A stretch of 64,000 bases of DNA from Alphaproteobacteria bacterium (GCA_020632795.1 JACKEV010000006.1:1422501-1486500), one strand, 5' to 3'; positions 45,383 through 54,363 are shown, numbered from the stretch's first letter. Made by a program: numbers and translations. Notes: a model not told the origin generated them from the letters alone.

Positions 45383-47035
45383 ATGTCCGCCCCCGGAGCC
45401 ATCTTCACCACCCGGTTCTCCGTCAAGAGGGTGTCGTTCTGCCCAGCGACTCTGGCCTGTGAAGGCTGTGGAGACCGGCGGCCGCGCCAGTGGTCGACGG
45501 GGCGGGTCGCCCTCGACCTCCACCTCGACGGTCCCAGGGCCCTGGACATCGCGGTCGGCGTCTACCACTGCCCGACCTGTCAGCGGTGGTTCCGAGCTCA
45601 GCCGCCCTTCCTGCGTCGCAACGCGATCTACACCAACCGCGTCGTCCGCACAGCGGTCGCCTCCGTCATCTCGGATGGTATGGCGTTCTCGAAGGTTCCC
45701 TGTCGCATGGCCCGTGACTTCGGGCTTCGCCCCAGCGAAGCCAGCGTTCGCGGTTGGGTGAGGGCGTGGACCGAGGGTATCGACCTGAGCGAGGAGTACG
45801 AGCCCTGGGTGGTGGAGACGTTCTCAGGGGTGCTCTGCCTGGATGAGGTGTACCAAGGGCGTCTGGCGCTGCTTCTTGCGGTGGAGCCAGGGACGCCCGT
45901 CGGCGATCGGCTCGTGGGCTACCAACTCGTGAGCAGCTCGGTGGATGGCCAGGGGGTTGAGCGCTTCCTGGCTCGGCTGAGCGAGCTGGGCATCCAGCCT
46001 GAGCAGGTCGTCACCGACGGCTCGTCGCTCTACCCGGCCGCGCTCGGTCGGGTCTGGCCCGAGGCGGCGCATCAACTCTGTCTGTTCCACGAGACCCGCC
46101 TGTTCGTGAAGGGGGCCGAGAAGCTCATCCAGGAGGTGATGTCAGCGATCCCGCGTGTTCCTCGGCCGAGCAGGAGGAAGGGCGGGCGGCTCCCACAGCG
46201 CCATGAACCGGAGAACCCCGGACCGCTCGACCGAGCCGTCCGCATCGCCCTGGTCCGGCAGCTACGGGCGGATGGCCTCAGCATCAAGGCCATCGTGCAG
46301 GCCACCGGTCACTCCCGGAACGCCGTGCGGGCGTGGCTGCGCGGTACGGTGCAGATGCCGACCGAGCTACCGGAGTTGAGTCCACAGGAGGTCGCCGCAG
46401 CGCTCTCGGCTGGAGAGGAGCCCGTCGTGCCCTCTTCTCCCCCCGAGCCCTGGACATCCTGGGCGGAGGTTGGTGACGTCAAGAAGACGCTTGAGGGGAT
46501 GCGGCACACCCTGCTCCGGCGCAGGGCGGACCTGACGCCACCCCAGCTCCAGCAGTGGGAGCGTCTGTTCGACAGCCCGATGGGGGAGACGCTCAAGGCT
46601 GCGCACGAGTTCATGCAGCCCTGGTACGGCATCTGGAGGGACAAGGAGGGCCACCGGCGTGATCCTGGGGAGGCCTGGCGCCGCTACGAAGCTCTGCGGC
46701 TTCAGCCTGATGCCTCCCGGTATCTCCCGCTTCGACGTCTCCAGGACAAGATGGGAGAGGACCACTTCGCCAGCCTCTCGCCCTTCCTGCGGCACGCCCA
46801 CTGGCGCGCGACGAGCAACGCCTGCGAACGCACTGGCCGGTGGTTCCGGCACACCCAACACCGGCACTTCCATCTGAGGACCGAGCGCTCGATCCGGGGC
46901 GTGATCGAGGCGACCGCCCTCGACCGCATGTCTCCCCTGGGCAGGGAGCTGATCACGCAGGCCGCGAGGTCTCGGCGGGGACGGCGCCCCAAGCGTCAGC
47001 GGGCGCCAGAACAGGTCGAGGTGCTGGCGGCCTGA
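45383..47035 (+). CDS. DDE transposase, ISL3-like
   Basis: 550 aa, ATG 45383. A zinc-ribbon start (CEGCG ... YHCPTCQRWF) is followed by a helix-turn-helix region (FGLRPSEASVRGWVRAW) and a DDE core: D154 in LCLDEVY, D212 in VTDGSSLYP, then AAHQLCLFHETR. A ~270-residue helical insertion containing a second helix-turn-helix (IVQATGHSRNAVRAWL) separates these from E482 in ACERTGRW. The zinc-HTH-DDE order with a large insertion fits ISL3-type transposases. The family name is tentative. All three acidic residues are present, so it is probably active. Confidence 0.87.
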   Translation: MSAPGAIFTTRFSVKRVSFCPATLACEGCGDRRPRQWSTGRVALDLHLDGPRALDIAVGVYHCPTCQRWFRAQPPFLRRNAIYTNRVVRTAVASVISDGMAFSKVPCRMARDFGLRPSEASVRGWVRAWTEGIDLSEEYEPWVVETFSGVLCLDEVYQGRLALLLAVEPGTPVGDRLVGYQLVSSSVDGQGVERFLARLSELGIQPEQVVTDGSSLYPAALGRVWPEAAHQLCLFHETRLFVKGAEKLIQEVMSAIPRVPRPSRRKGGRLPQRHEPENPGPLDRAVRIALVRQLRADGLSIKAIVQATGHSRNAVRAWLRGTVQMPTELPELSPQEVAAALSAGEEPVVPSSPPEPWTSWAEVGDVKKTLEGMRHTLLRRRADLTPPQLQQWERLFDSPMGETLKAAHEFMQPWYGIWRDKEGHRRDPGEAWRRYEALRLQPDASRYLPLRRLQDKMGEDHFASLSPFLRHAHWRATSNACERTGRWFRHTQHRHFHLRTERSIRGVIEATALDRMSPLGRELITQAARSRRGRRPKRQRAPEQVEVLAA

Positions 47036-47109
47036 CAGGGCGTGGCTGGCCTCTACTCTGGGGGCGCCTCTTCAATGAGCGTCAGATCGTCAGGGCGGCT
47101 GCCTCTGGG

Positions 47110-47149
47110 CAACGTCTATTGCGGACTGTCGAGCAGGGTGGGGGTCATT
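47110..47149 (-). repeat. Right inverted repeat of the insertion sequence
   Basis: 40 bp, reverse complement of the left end with one mismatch. It follows the transposase stop by 74 nt. Confidence 0.9.
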
Positions 47150-47157
47150 CTCGCGAG
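47150..47157. repeat. Target-site duplication, right copy
   Basis: CTCGCGAG, identical to the copy at 45268-45275. Confidence 0.6.
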
Positions 47158-48511
47158 TCCTGAAGCGCTCGGCGAGGTCCTCGAGGTACTTGCGCCGGGC
47201 GGTGTCGCGGGCGTGGGTGAGCGGGTCGGTCACCGAGTACTTGGCGTCGAGGACGTGGACCGTGCGGCGCTCGCGGCCCTCTTCGCCCCCTTCGAGCACG
47301 AGATGCACGTCGGGCGTGAGGTGGCTCGCCTTGCGGGCGTCCAGGCGGGGCTCGTGCCGAAGGGTGGCCCGCAGACGGATGGGGGTCTCGCCGTCGAGGG
47401 CCGTCGTGGTCAGGGCCAGCTCGACCGGCCGGGTGAACTGCCAGCCCCGGGCCTCGGGGACGTAGCGCACATAGTCGGCGACCCACTGGGGCTCGGGGTC
47501 CACGAAGCGGAAGCCGAAGCGGGCGCGCAGGATCTCGACCAGCGAGAAGAACACCCACAGCTCGTAGAGGTGGCTGTGGTTGGCGACCGGGAAGAGCGAC
47601 AGGTTCTCCATGCCCGGCGTCCAGTCGCGGGCGGCGTGGATGCGCTCTCGGACCTCGGCGTCCTCCACCGCCCGGTAGATGGCCCCGCCATGCACGGAGC
47701 GGGTCAGGCTCCACGTCGGCTCGGTGGCCCGTCCTCGCGGGACTGACCGGAGCGCCTGGTGGCCGAGGGCGGCGCGGAGGTGGTCGAGGTGTGCCCGCCA
47801 GGGGTCGCGCTCGGGCCGCGCCTGGTCACGAATGTCGCCGTAGGCGCGCACACGGCGGGCGGCGTAGGTCGCGGTGGCCTCGGTCACCACGCGAAGCCAG
47901 CGGTAGTCCACCTCGCTCGGCTTCTCGACGGCGGCGATGCCGAGGACGTGGGTGCGCTCCGGGTGCAGCTTGCGCTCGATGAGGGTGCGCGGCGAGGGGC
48001 GAGCGCGGGACACAGGGACCGGCCCCGACTCGAAGGCCAGGGTCCGCAGCGGGCGGGCGAGCAGGGGCGGCAGGTGGAGCCCGAAGGCGTCGGCGAGGGC
48101 CTGCATGCGCTCGTCGCGGGTTCGTGCTGCCCGGCTCTCGGACGACGCCGCCGACCAGAGTTCGCCATAGATGTCGGGGTCCTCAAAGGACAGCGACAGC
48201 TCGCCCAGGTCGGCCAGCAGCACGGCCAGCTCGTCCGGCGAGAGCTTCACGGGCTCCCGGTCGACGGGAATGCGGCGGTCGCCCTCGACGGTGGCAATGG
48301 CGAGGGTGAGCCGCCCGGCGGTCTCCAGGCGGTGACGGAGCTGCGGCGCGGGCGTCCAGCCGTCTCCGGTGTCCTCGAAGGGGTGCGACTCCCAGCCCTC
48401 GACGCACACGGCCTGGATGCCGCTCCCAGCGACGACCAGCGGCTCGGCGGTGCTCAGCACGACCGCCGACCCACCATCGGGCACTGCGATCCCACCGACG
48501 GTCCAAGGCAT
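47158..48511 (-). pseudogene. DUF2357/PD-(D/E)XK nuclease gene, 5' fragment interrupted by IS
   Basis: About 451 codons from ATG 48511, which overlaps the stop of the upstream AAA+ gene (ATGA). The reading frame runs on into the IS end (RENDPHP...). The fragment keeps the DUF2357-like central helix HSHLYELWVFFSLVEIL and a clear nuclease motif: LTPDVHLVLE with D401 and VLDAKY with D422 and K424. The zinc-ribbon end is on the other side of the element (44676-45267). The truncated product keeps the catalytic residues but loses ~200 residues, so it is probably inactive. Confidence 0.8.
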
Positions 48512-51156
48512 CAGGCCAGGCCTCGGAAGTCTCCGTGCCGGGCGTCGTCGGCCCGCGCCCGCAGCTCGACCAGCTCGCGGTCGAGGTCGGCGTTGCCCCA
48601 GGACCGGGTGACCTCGGTGAGCGCCTGGAGCGCCTGCCGGGCGGCGTCGGCCGAGCAGTCGAGGCGGGGGAGCAGCAGGAGGTGAACGAGGTCGCCCAGC
48701 AAGCGGCCGGTGTCGGACCCGAGCCCCGGCCAGGCCGCCGCTTCGGCGAGGTAGGCGCGGGCGTTCCGGGCCAGCCGGAAGGAGGGCATCAGGCCGGCCG
48801 GGCGCAGGGCCTCGATGGCGCGCTGGAAGCCGTCCAGAAGCTCGGGCGTGGTCGAGAGCGGGTCTACCCCTGCCGGCGGGTCGGGGAGGCGGTAGCGGGC
48901 CGGGGAGGCCCCCTCGGCGAAGGCCGCCGCCCCGCCCTTCCGCAGCACCTCGTCCAGACTCGGCGCGGGCATCTGGAGCACGAAGCTGCGGTCGAAGACC
49001 TTGGGCGACAGCTCGTGGGTGTGGCGGTCAGTGTTGAGCGTGCCGCAGACCACGAGGTTCGGGGGGAGCGTGAGCAGGTGGGCGGCGGCGGCGCCGGTCT
49101 GCCTGTGGGCGCCAGGGTCGAACATGCGGCCGAGCAGGTCGGCACGCCAAGTCTCGCGGGCGTCGAGGTCGCCGCGCTCCTTCAAGGCGTCCCACTCGCG
49201 GAGCCAGCCAGTGCGGACGTCCTCGGGAAACAGGCGCAGCACCCGCGCCGGGTCGCCGCCGGGCGCGTCCAGCGCCGAGAGCAGGTCGGCACCGAAGTTC
49301 TCGACGCGGGCGAGGTTCAGCTCGTCCAGCAGGAGGAACCAGGGCACGGGCGCGTCCGGCGCATCGCCCGAGGCCGCGTTGCGGAAGTCGGTGACCGTGG
49401 CCGCGCGCACCGCCGCCACGAAGTCGGTGGGCGCGAAGGTGTCTCGGATGGGGTCGACGTACCCGAGCAGATCCGAGGCCGCGAGCCACTCGGGCCTCAC
49501 GGGGATGGTGTGCTGACCAGAGCCTTCGAGCAGGCCTGCGACCTGGCGCACGAGGCGTGTCTTGCCGGTGCCGGTGGGGCCAGCCAGAAGCAGCAGCGAG
49601 CCCACCCGGCGGGCAGCCAAGGCGGCGACGAGGAAGCGGGTCGGCCATGCGGGGGCGTAGCGCAGCCCTTGCCCTTCCAGCGCCCGTGTGAGGTCGGCGG
49701 GGTCCATGAGCGCGAGGACGGGCACCTCGTCGTCTTCCTGGGCGGGCGTGTCATCGAGGGCGCCGACGCGAGCCGCGAGCGCCGAGACGGCTTCGGTCAG
49801 CTCGACCCGACGCGCTTCGAGGTCGGCGACCTGTCGCTGCACTCCGGCCGACACCTTGGCGACCTCGGCGTCGACCGTGGCCCGTACCTTGGCGATGGCG
49901 TCCTGGGCCTGTCGCTCTTCAGCGGCGACCTCGGCCTTCATGGCCTCCCGGCGCTCCTGCAGCGCCGCCAGCTCGGCCTCGGCGCGGGCGAGGGCCTGGG
50001 CGCGGCTGCCCTTCTTGCCACCCAGCGACTTCAGCTCGGCGTTCAGCGCGTCTCGCTTCGCGGTTGCCTCGGCGATGCGGGCTTCGAGGTCGGCGAGGGC
50101 ACCGGCGCGTTCGCCCGCGATGTCGATGCCGTAGTGCTCGCGGGCCACGCGCATGCCTTCGACGACGGCGACGGCGTGTTCGAGTTCGGCGACGGCGGTG
50201 CGGGCGGCGTCGATGATCTGCTTCTCGGCGGGGGTCCAGACGGAGGTTTCCCTCTTGGCCCTGGCTGCACCGAGACGCGCCAGCAGATCCTCCATCGAGT
50301 TCGTCGCCGGGACGATCTTGGGCTCCTCCTTCGGCAGCAGCTTCCGCAGCTCCGCAAGGTCGTCCTTCAGGTCGCGGCTGTGGGGCAGCCCGGTGAGAAC
50401 GGCATCACGCACCAGCTCGCCCAGGTCGGGCAGACTGCTGACCCGGCGGTGAAGCTCGAAGATGGCTTCCTGTACGCCGTGCTCGCGTGCGACGTCGACG
50501 AAGGCCTGCCGCGATGTGACCTCCTTCGCGGACGGCTCCACCAGCACGCCGTGATCGAGTGCTGCTTCCATCGAAAGGGCACGGGGAGCGGTCAGGTGCC
50601 AGGCTTCGGCTCGCTTGTCCCCAACGCCGTAGAGCCACTGCTCTTGGAGCACGAGCACCAACGCGTCGATGCCCTTACCAGGCTCGTCGAACCGGCAGAC
50701 ACCCTCGTCCAGCCACACCTGATCCTCGGCCGGTTGGAGGGCCACCGGCTCCTCCCAGCGGGCGTTCTTCCGGGCCTCCCGAGCCAGGAGGAACCTCTCC
50801 CACTCGCTCACCAGGGAGTCGTAGTCGCCGTCCGAGAGCTCGCGCTGCGGAGCGACGATGATGCGAGCGGAGTTCCCTTGGCGAAGGTCACCCCCTACGG
50901 GTCTGTTCGCCTCGTCGATGTCGAACATCGACATGCTGCCGGGGCAGAACAGGCGGCCGGGGTAGTTGTTTGCTCGCTCGAAGGGGCGGTTCGTGAGCCC
51001 CTGCAGGAAGTCGAGAATGTCGGCAGGAACGGTCACCAGGTAGTTCGTGTGGAGCGTCCCCGCCTCGGACACCCGGGCGGGGACGAACTCAGGCATCCCC
51101 TCGAGATCCTGCCCTTCGTGGGCGCCGATGCCCTGCAGGTAGCTCAACACGCTCAT
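48511..51156 (-). CDS. Second coiled-coil McrB-like AAA+ ATPase
   Basis: 881 aa. The frame is open to 51348, but ATG 51156 has GGAAG six bases upstream and begins the conserved-looking MSVLSYLQGIGAHEG. Residues ~1-310 are unassigned, ~325-490 are coiled coil, then an AAA+ core: Walker A AGPTGTGKT with K532-T533, Walker B LLLDELNLARVENF with D611-E612, and a CGTLNTDRHT sensor segment akin to MNTADRS. The architecture parallels the gene at 33552. Its partner nuclease, overlapping by 3 nt downstream, is broken by an IS, so this module is probably dead or dominant-negative. Confidence 0.85.
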   Translation of the reverse strand: MSVLSYLQGIGAHEGQDLEGMPEFVPARVSEAGTLHTNYLVTVPADILDFLQGLTNRPFERANNYPGRLFCPGSMSMFDIDEANRPVGGDLRQGNSARIIVAPQRELSDGDYDSLVSEWERFLLAREARKNARWEEPVALQPAEDQVWLDEGVCRFDEPGKGIDALVLVLQEQWLYGVGDKRAEAWHLTAPRALSMEAALDHGVLVEPSAKEVTSRQAFVDVAREHGVQEAIFELHRRVSSLPDLGELVRDAVLTGLPHSRDLKDDLAELRKLLPKEEPKIVPATNSMEDLLARLGAARAKRETSVWTPAEKQIIDAARTAVAELEHAVAVVEGMRVAREHYGIDIAGERAGALADLEARIAEATAKRDALNAELKSLGGKKGSRAQALARAEAELAALQERREAMKAEVAAEERQAQDAIAKVRATVDAEVAKVSAGVQRQVADLEARRVELTEAVSALAARVGALDDTPAQEDDEVPVLALMDPADLTRALEGQGLRYAPAWPTRFLVAALAARRVGSLLLLAGPTGTGKTRLVRQVAGLLEGSGQHTIPVRPEWLAASDLLGYVDPIRDTFAPTDFVAAVRAATVTDFRNAASGDAPDAPVPWFLLLDELNLARVENFGADLLSALDAPGGDPARVLRLFPEDVRTGWLREWDALKERGDLDARETWRADLLGRMFDPGAHRQTGAAAAHLLTLPPNLVVCGTLNTDRHTHELSPKVFDRSFVLQMPAPSLDEVLRKGGAAAFAEGASPARYRLPDPPAGVDPLSTTPELLDGFQRAIEALRPAGLMPSFRLARNARAYLAEAAAWPGLGSDTGRLLGDLVHLLLLPRLDCSADAARQALQALTEVTRSWGNADLDRELVELRARADDARHGDFRGLA

Positions 51157-51583
51157 GGACAACTTCCAGGTCGGAGGTGGCGATTCTGGCACTGCCGTGG
51201 TCGGGCCGTTGACTTGTCCCGTTCGGAGGCTGGTTGCCAGGGCAGTCCCGTCGTTAATCCTACCGACCACCGTCATGTGCTGACCGGCCGAGCCACCCGC
51301 AACCTGCGGAAGCGACAGCAACTGATGCTGTTCGGTGGCCACCCCCAAAGTCCGTCCTCGACGACCGGCTCAAGTCGGATTCCAACCGAGCCGTGGGCTG
51401 AGGTGAAGGACATGAAGAGGACGAACAGGCCAAGCACAAGCGCAGAGCGAATCCTGGCTCGCATCCACATTCCACTGTTGTGGTGTCAGAGAGCACGCCG
51501 CGCAGGGCGAGGGCCTTCCCGGTGGCGGTCGCGCCCGGGTGGGTGTCCAGCAAGCCTCCCGAAGAGTCGATGAGCCCGACGAG
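51157..51583. other. Region upstream of the second AAA+ gene
   Basis: No supported gene. It should hold the promoter of the minus-strand AAA+/nuclease pair. An open minus-strand frame from the replication-like ORF runs through to 51370 but has the look of non-coding translation here (arginine- and proline-rich). Confidence 0.35.
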
Positions 51584-52788
51584 CTACTCCTTGTCTTCGA
51601 GCACGTCCTCGCGATAGAGGTCGTCCCCCGGGTTGAGGTCGCACGCGACCCTGTCCGACCCGAGAGCCTCGATGGTGATGTTGACGTTGATGGGCGACTG
51701 CCCGTACTGGTAGCGGCGGCGCGACATGGCGTGCTCTCCTCGTGTGCCCGCGGTGGATGAGCCTCCTCGCCGGCGTCGCGGGCGCCGCATGGCGGGAGGT
51801 GGAAGGAGTCGGGAGGCGCGGCCGGGGCCTCACCTGTCAGGCGAGCCCACTCCAGGTCCTCGGCCACTCGCTCGACGAGGGCCTCAGCCAAAGCGATCTC
51901 GGCGAAGTTGCCGCACTCGATGCGGGCCATCGCAGCATCGGCCTCGTTGAGGTCAACATCTCGACGAGCGGCAGCGGGTCGCAGCTTGAGCCAAGACAGG
52001 AGCAGCTCGGAAGCGCGTCGTGCGGGGGGCTCGGGTGGCTGCTCCGCGGCCCTGAGCCGGCGCTCGGCCTGGTTGACCTCGAAGGCACGAACCACGGCGC
52101 GCCGAACGAAGTTGTCTGGCCACCGCTGTTGAGGGCTGTGGCGCACCAGGACAGCTCGAACGCCTTCGAGGACATGGAGCGGAACGTCGAGAAGGTCTGG
52201 AGGGTCGAGCTCTCTCCAGCCCTCGCATCGGTCATCCAGCCAGTCCCTGGCCGCCTCGTCGAGGGTGAACTTCCGGCCGAAGGCCCGGAAGTAGAGAAGA
52301 GCTGGATCCCACTTGTCCTTGGAATTCGATCCAGAGGAGGAGTTCTTCCCCTTTCGGGAAGAGGCACGCGCACGAGTGTGTACCCCGGGGCACACACCAA
52401 TCGGGTCGCTGTGGACAACCTGTGCGTCCCTCGCCCCTGGCTGAAAGCGCAGCAGGGGCGCCCCCCAGCCCTCCAGGGAGTCCGGCGGGAGCGTGTCCAA
52501 GATGCGCTCGAGCAACTCCTCAGGCCGCGAGTCCTCCCCCCACCGCCAGAACCAGGGATGGACCGCTTGGTAGAGGTAGGCGTTTCTCCGGTCTGGGTCA
52601 GGTCGCCGGACCAGCACCCGGTGCTCCAGAAGCCACGTCAGCGCCTTCTGGACGGGCCTTTCTGAGCAACCCATCCACGCGGCGAGCCGGCGCACACTCG
52701 TCGCGAGCCCCTTCTTCCGGTACCGCTCGTCCGGCCCCAGGAAGGACCCGTAGAACCGGTCGATGATCAGGCTGGCCCTTTGCGGCAT
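51370..52788 (-). CDS. Replication-initiator-like winged-helix protein (ends uncertain)
   Basis: The clear part is residues 1-120 from ATG 52788 (MPQRASLIIDRFYG): a helix-turn-helix or winged-helix reading LATSVRRLAAWMGCSERPVQKALTWLLEHRVLVRR, of the kind found in plasmid Rep and phage replication proteins. The open frame continues upstream to 53094 with low-complexity sequence and downstream to 51370; upstream GTG codons near 52818 are alternative starts. Beyond about codon 320 the frame turns arginine- and serine-rich and overlaps the 47-aa ORF, suggesting the true end is earlier or frameshifted. It may be a plasmid or phage remnant. Confidence 0.45.
   Translation of the reverse strand: MPQRASLIIDRFYGSFLGPDERYRKKGLATSVRRLAAWMGCSERPVQKALTWLLEHRVLVRRPDPDRRNAYLYQAVHPWFWRWGEDSRPEELLERILDTLPPDSLEGWGAPLLRFQPGARDAQVVHSDPIGVCPGVHTRARASSRKGKNSSSGSNSKDKWDPALLYFRAFGRKFTLDEAARDWLDDRCEGWRELDPPDLLDVPLHVLEGVRAVLVRHSPQQRWPDNFVRRAVVRAFEVNQAERRLRAAEQPPEPPARRASELLLSWLKLRPAAARRDVDLNEADAAMARIECGNFAEIALAEALVERVAEDLEWARLTGEAPAAPPDSFHLPPCGARDAGEEAHPPRAHEESTPCRAAATSTGSRPSTSTSPSRLSGRTGSRATSTRGTTSIARTCSKTRSSSSGSSTLREACWTPTRARPPPGRPSPCAACSLTPQQWNVDASQDSLCACAWPVRPLHVLHLSPRLGWNPT
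51584..51727 (-). CDS. Small protein, 47 aa, unknown
   Basis: ATG 51727 with AGGAGA eight bases upstream; the product starts MSRRRYQYGQSPINVNITIE and ends acidic (EDVLEDKE). No family recognised. It lies wholly inside the open tail of the larger replication-like frame on the same strand, so only one of the two can be coding here. The ribosome site and less biased composition favour this one. Confidence 0.4.
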   Translation of the reverse strand: MSRRRYQYGQSPINVNITIEALGSDRVACDLNPGDDLYREDVLEDKE

Positions 52789-53275
52789 GCCAAAGAGGGC
52801 CTTCGCCCGCACCACGTCGTGCGGAATCCGACCGAACAAGGGCGTCTTTCCACCACGGCACGCGTGCCAGGAACGTGCCGCTGGCTCCTCTTCAGCCCAT
52901 CCCACGGCGGCACCCACGGGTGCCCCATCCCGCCGCCGGCCGACTCGGGACCCGGATGCCGCAGACGTGCCGCCGCGACCTCCAGGGACCCCAGATCCGA
53001 CCTGGCGGCGGGACAGGTGCATCGCGCTGTGGGTGCCCACCCGCGTGCCGCAGACGTGCCGCGACCACGGGCAGACACCCGCAACCACCGGCAACCATCG
53101 AAGACTCAGAATCTGGTGAAGAGGCGCTTCCTGGCTGGCAAACTACCGCGACTACTGGTGTTATCCAGGAAGGCCGAATCGTCTTCGACTCCCGCCGCCT
53201 CCATTGTCCTTTGTAGAGGAAGCCCAGGCTGTTGCCTGGGCTTCACTCGTTGTACTCAGGAAGTAGGATCGCTCC
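52789..53275. other. Repeat-rich intergenic segment
   Basis: No convincing gene. It holds the 16-bp palindrome GGCACCCACGGGTGCC at 52909-52924 and two copies of GCCGCAGACGTGCCGC about 90 bp apart (near 52958 and 53047). Next to a replication-like gene such repeats could be an origin or binding sites; that is speculation. Confidence 0.35.
53219..53244. other. Perfect 11-bp-stem hairpin
   Basis: GAAGCCCAGGC, loop TGTT, GCCTGGGCTTC. A strong stem 32 bp before the immunity gene. No T-run follows on either strand, so it is not a standard terminator. It could be a leader structure or a protein site. Confidence 0.5.
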
Positions 53276-53809
53276 ATGCCCCAACGAATGATCCTCTCCA
53301 AAGACCGAGACCCCCGCCTCACCACCCTCCGCCGCGGCGGCACCCTCACCGACGCCGACCATCACCTCCTGGCCTTATGGGCCGCCGACTGCGCCGCCCA
53401 CGTGCTGCACCACTTCGAAGCCGCCCGCCCCGGGGACGACCGCCCTCGAAACGCCATCGCGCTCGCCCGCGCCTGGGCCCGCGGCGAGCTGACGATGAAG
53501 CAAGCGCGCGCGGCGGCGTTCGCGCACAAGGCCTCGCGCGAGGTGTCTGGTGCTGCGAAGTTTGCGGCGCTCTCGGCCGGCCAGGCTGTCGCCGTCGCTC
53601 ATGTCGCCGCCCACGACCTCGGCGCAGCAGCCTATGCCATCCGGGCCGCGCGCGCTGCGGCGCCGGAGGGCGAGCAGGACGAAGCCGGACGTTTGGAGTG
53701 CGCGTGGCAACGCGCGCAGTTGCCGCCAGGCGTCCGCGCGCTCGTCCTGGACGACCAGCGGCAGCGAAACGCGAACTGTTGGTTCGCGTTTGACCCGCTC
53801 CCGACGTAG
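53276..53809 (+). CDS. Imm-5-like putative immunity protein
   Basis: 177 aa. An almost wholly alpha-helical, alanine-rich protein opening with LRRGGTLTDADHHLLALWAADCAAHVL, then PGDDRPRNAIALARAWARGE, REVSGAAKFAALSAGQAVAVAHVAAHDLGAAAYA. This is the pattern of the Imm-5 family annotated as putative immunity proteins in polymorphic-toxin loci. No toxin gene is visible within several kb on either side, so it is an orphan here or has another role. Soluble, no signal peptide. It ends 54 nt before a convergent cupin gene. Confidence 0.7.
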   Translation: MPQRMILSKDRDPRLTTLRRGGTLTDADHHLLALWAADCAAHVLHHFEAARPGDDRPRNAIALARAWARGELTMKQARAAAFAHKASREVSGAAKFAALSAGQAVAVAHVAAHDLGAAAYAIRAARAAAPEGEQDEAGRLECAWQRAQLPPGVRALVLDDQRQRNANCWFAFDPLPT

Positions 53810-53849
53810 CGCGCTGCGGCACCTCGCCGCCCTCCGCACTGTGTTCAAT

Positions 53850-53864
53850 GGGGAGCCGCTCCCC
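53850..53864. terminator. Short hairpin between convergent genes
   Basis: GGGGAG, three bases, CTCCCC, lying between the immunity gene stop and the cupin stop. There is no T-tract, so a bidirectional terminator role is only possible. Confidence 0.3.
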
Positions 53865-54238
53865 TACCGCGCTGCGCCCTTCGCCCGATGGTCCCCGTTC
53901 GGCCCCGGCGTCGCATGGAGAAAGGTCGCTGGCTCGATCACCTGGACCACATGCCACTCCCCCCGAGGGATGACGCAGCCCTCGCCAGGGCCGAGTTCGA
54001 CGGGCGCGTCGGGGAACGAGTCGCCGATGACACGGAGCCGGCCGGAGATCACGAGCAGGGCCTCGTCACCGTCGGGGTGGACCTCACCGCCATGCGGGGC
54101 GTCGGCGGTCATGGTGACCAGGCCGAGCGTCATCCCGTCCACCCGCCGGGGCGGGCCGGGCTGGCGCGCGCGAGCGGTGATGGCGAAGTCACGCCGGATG
54201 TCGAGCTGCGTGTTCGAGAGGTCGATGCGTGGGATCAT
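53864..54238 (-). CDS. Cupin-domain protein
   Basis: 124 aa from ATG 54238. A small single-domain cupin: GGEVHPDGDEALLVISGRLRVIGD contains the first cupin motif (H, then E), and GPGEGCVIPRGEWHVVQV the second (P, G, H). The metal-binding histidines and glutamate are largely in place. Such proteins bind a metal and a small ligand; the substrate cannot be told from sequence. It is divergent from yhcG with a 125-nt gap. Confidence 0.8.
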   Translation of the reverse strand: MIPRIDLSNTQLDIRRDFAITARARQPGPPRRVDGMTLGLVTMTADAPHGGEVHPDGDEALLVISGRLRVIGDSFPDAPVELGPGEGCVIPRGEWHVVQVIEPATFLHATPGPNGDHRAKGAAR

Positions 54239-54363
54239 GGTCGGCGGTCTCCGGTTGCTGGGGCCCAGACGATGCGGACGTAACGCGGCGCAATCCGGCC
54301 GCGGCCGTGGAATCTCCTGATTGACGGAGCCACCTGGGGTGCCTACCTGGACAAGCGTTCCCC

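Larger units (their letters stand above)
45276..47149 (+). mobile_element. Insertion sequence (ISL3-like), 1874 bp
   Basis: Bounded by 40-bp inverted repeats, left 45276-45315 and right 47110-47149, beginning AATGACCCCCACCCTGCTCG and differing at one position (base 32, C against T). One transposase gene fills most of it. The flanks carry an 8-bp direct repeat, the length made by ISL3-family elements. It interrupts the DUF2357 nuclease gene of the second AAA+ pair. Near-identical ends suggest a recent, complete copy. Confidence 0.9.

Noticed and set aside
44737..45549. 270-codon minus-strand frame spanning the left IS end
   Set aside because: It crosses the element boundary in the wrong frame for the zinc-ribbon fragment and is arginine/proline-rich.
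48535..51573. 1012-codon plus-strand open frame opposite the second AAA+ gene
   Set aside because: High-GC antisense shadow; the minus-strand frame has Walker motifs and codon bias.
53219..53244. Rho-independent terminator
   Set aside because: Stem is perfect but no T-tract follows on either strand; kept only as a hairpin of unknown role.
54321..54349. TTGACG, 17 bases, TACCTG before yhcG as a sigma-70 promoter
   Set aside because: The -10 element is poor, and the start codon lies only 15 bases beyond it, leaving almost no leader.
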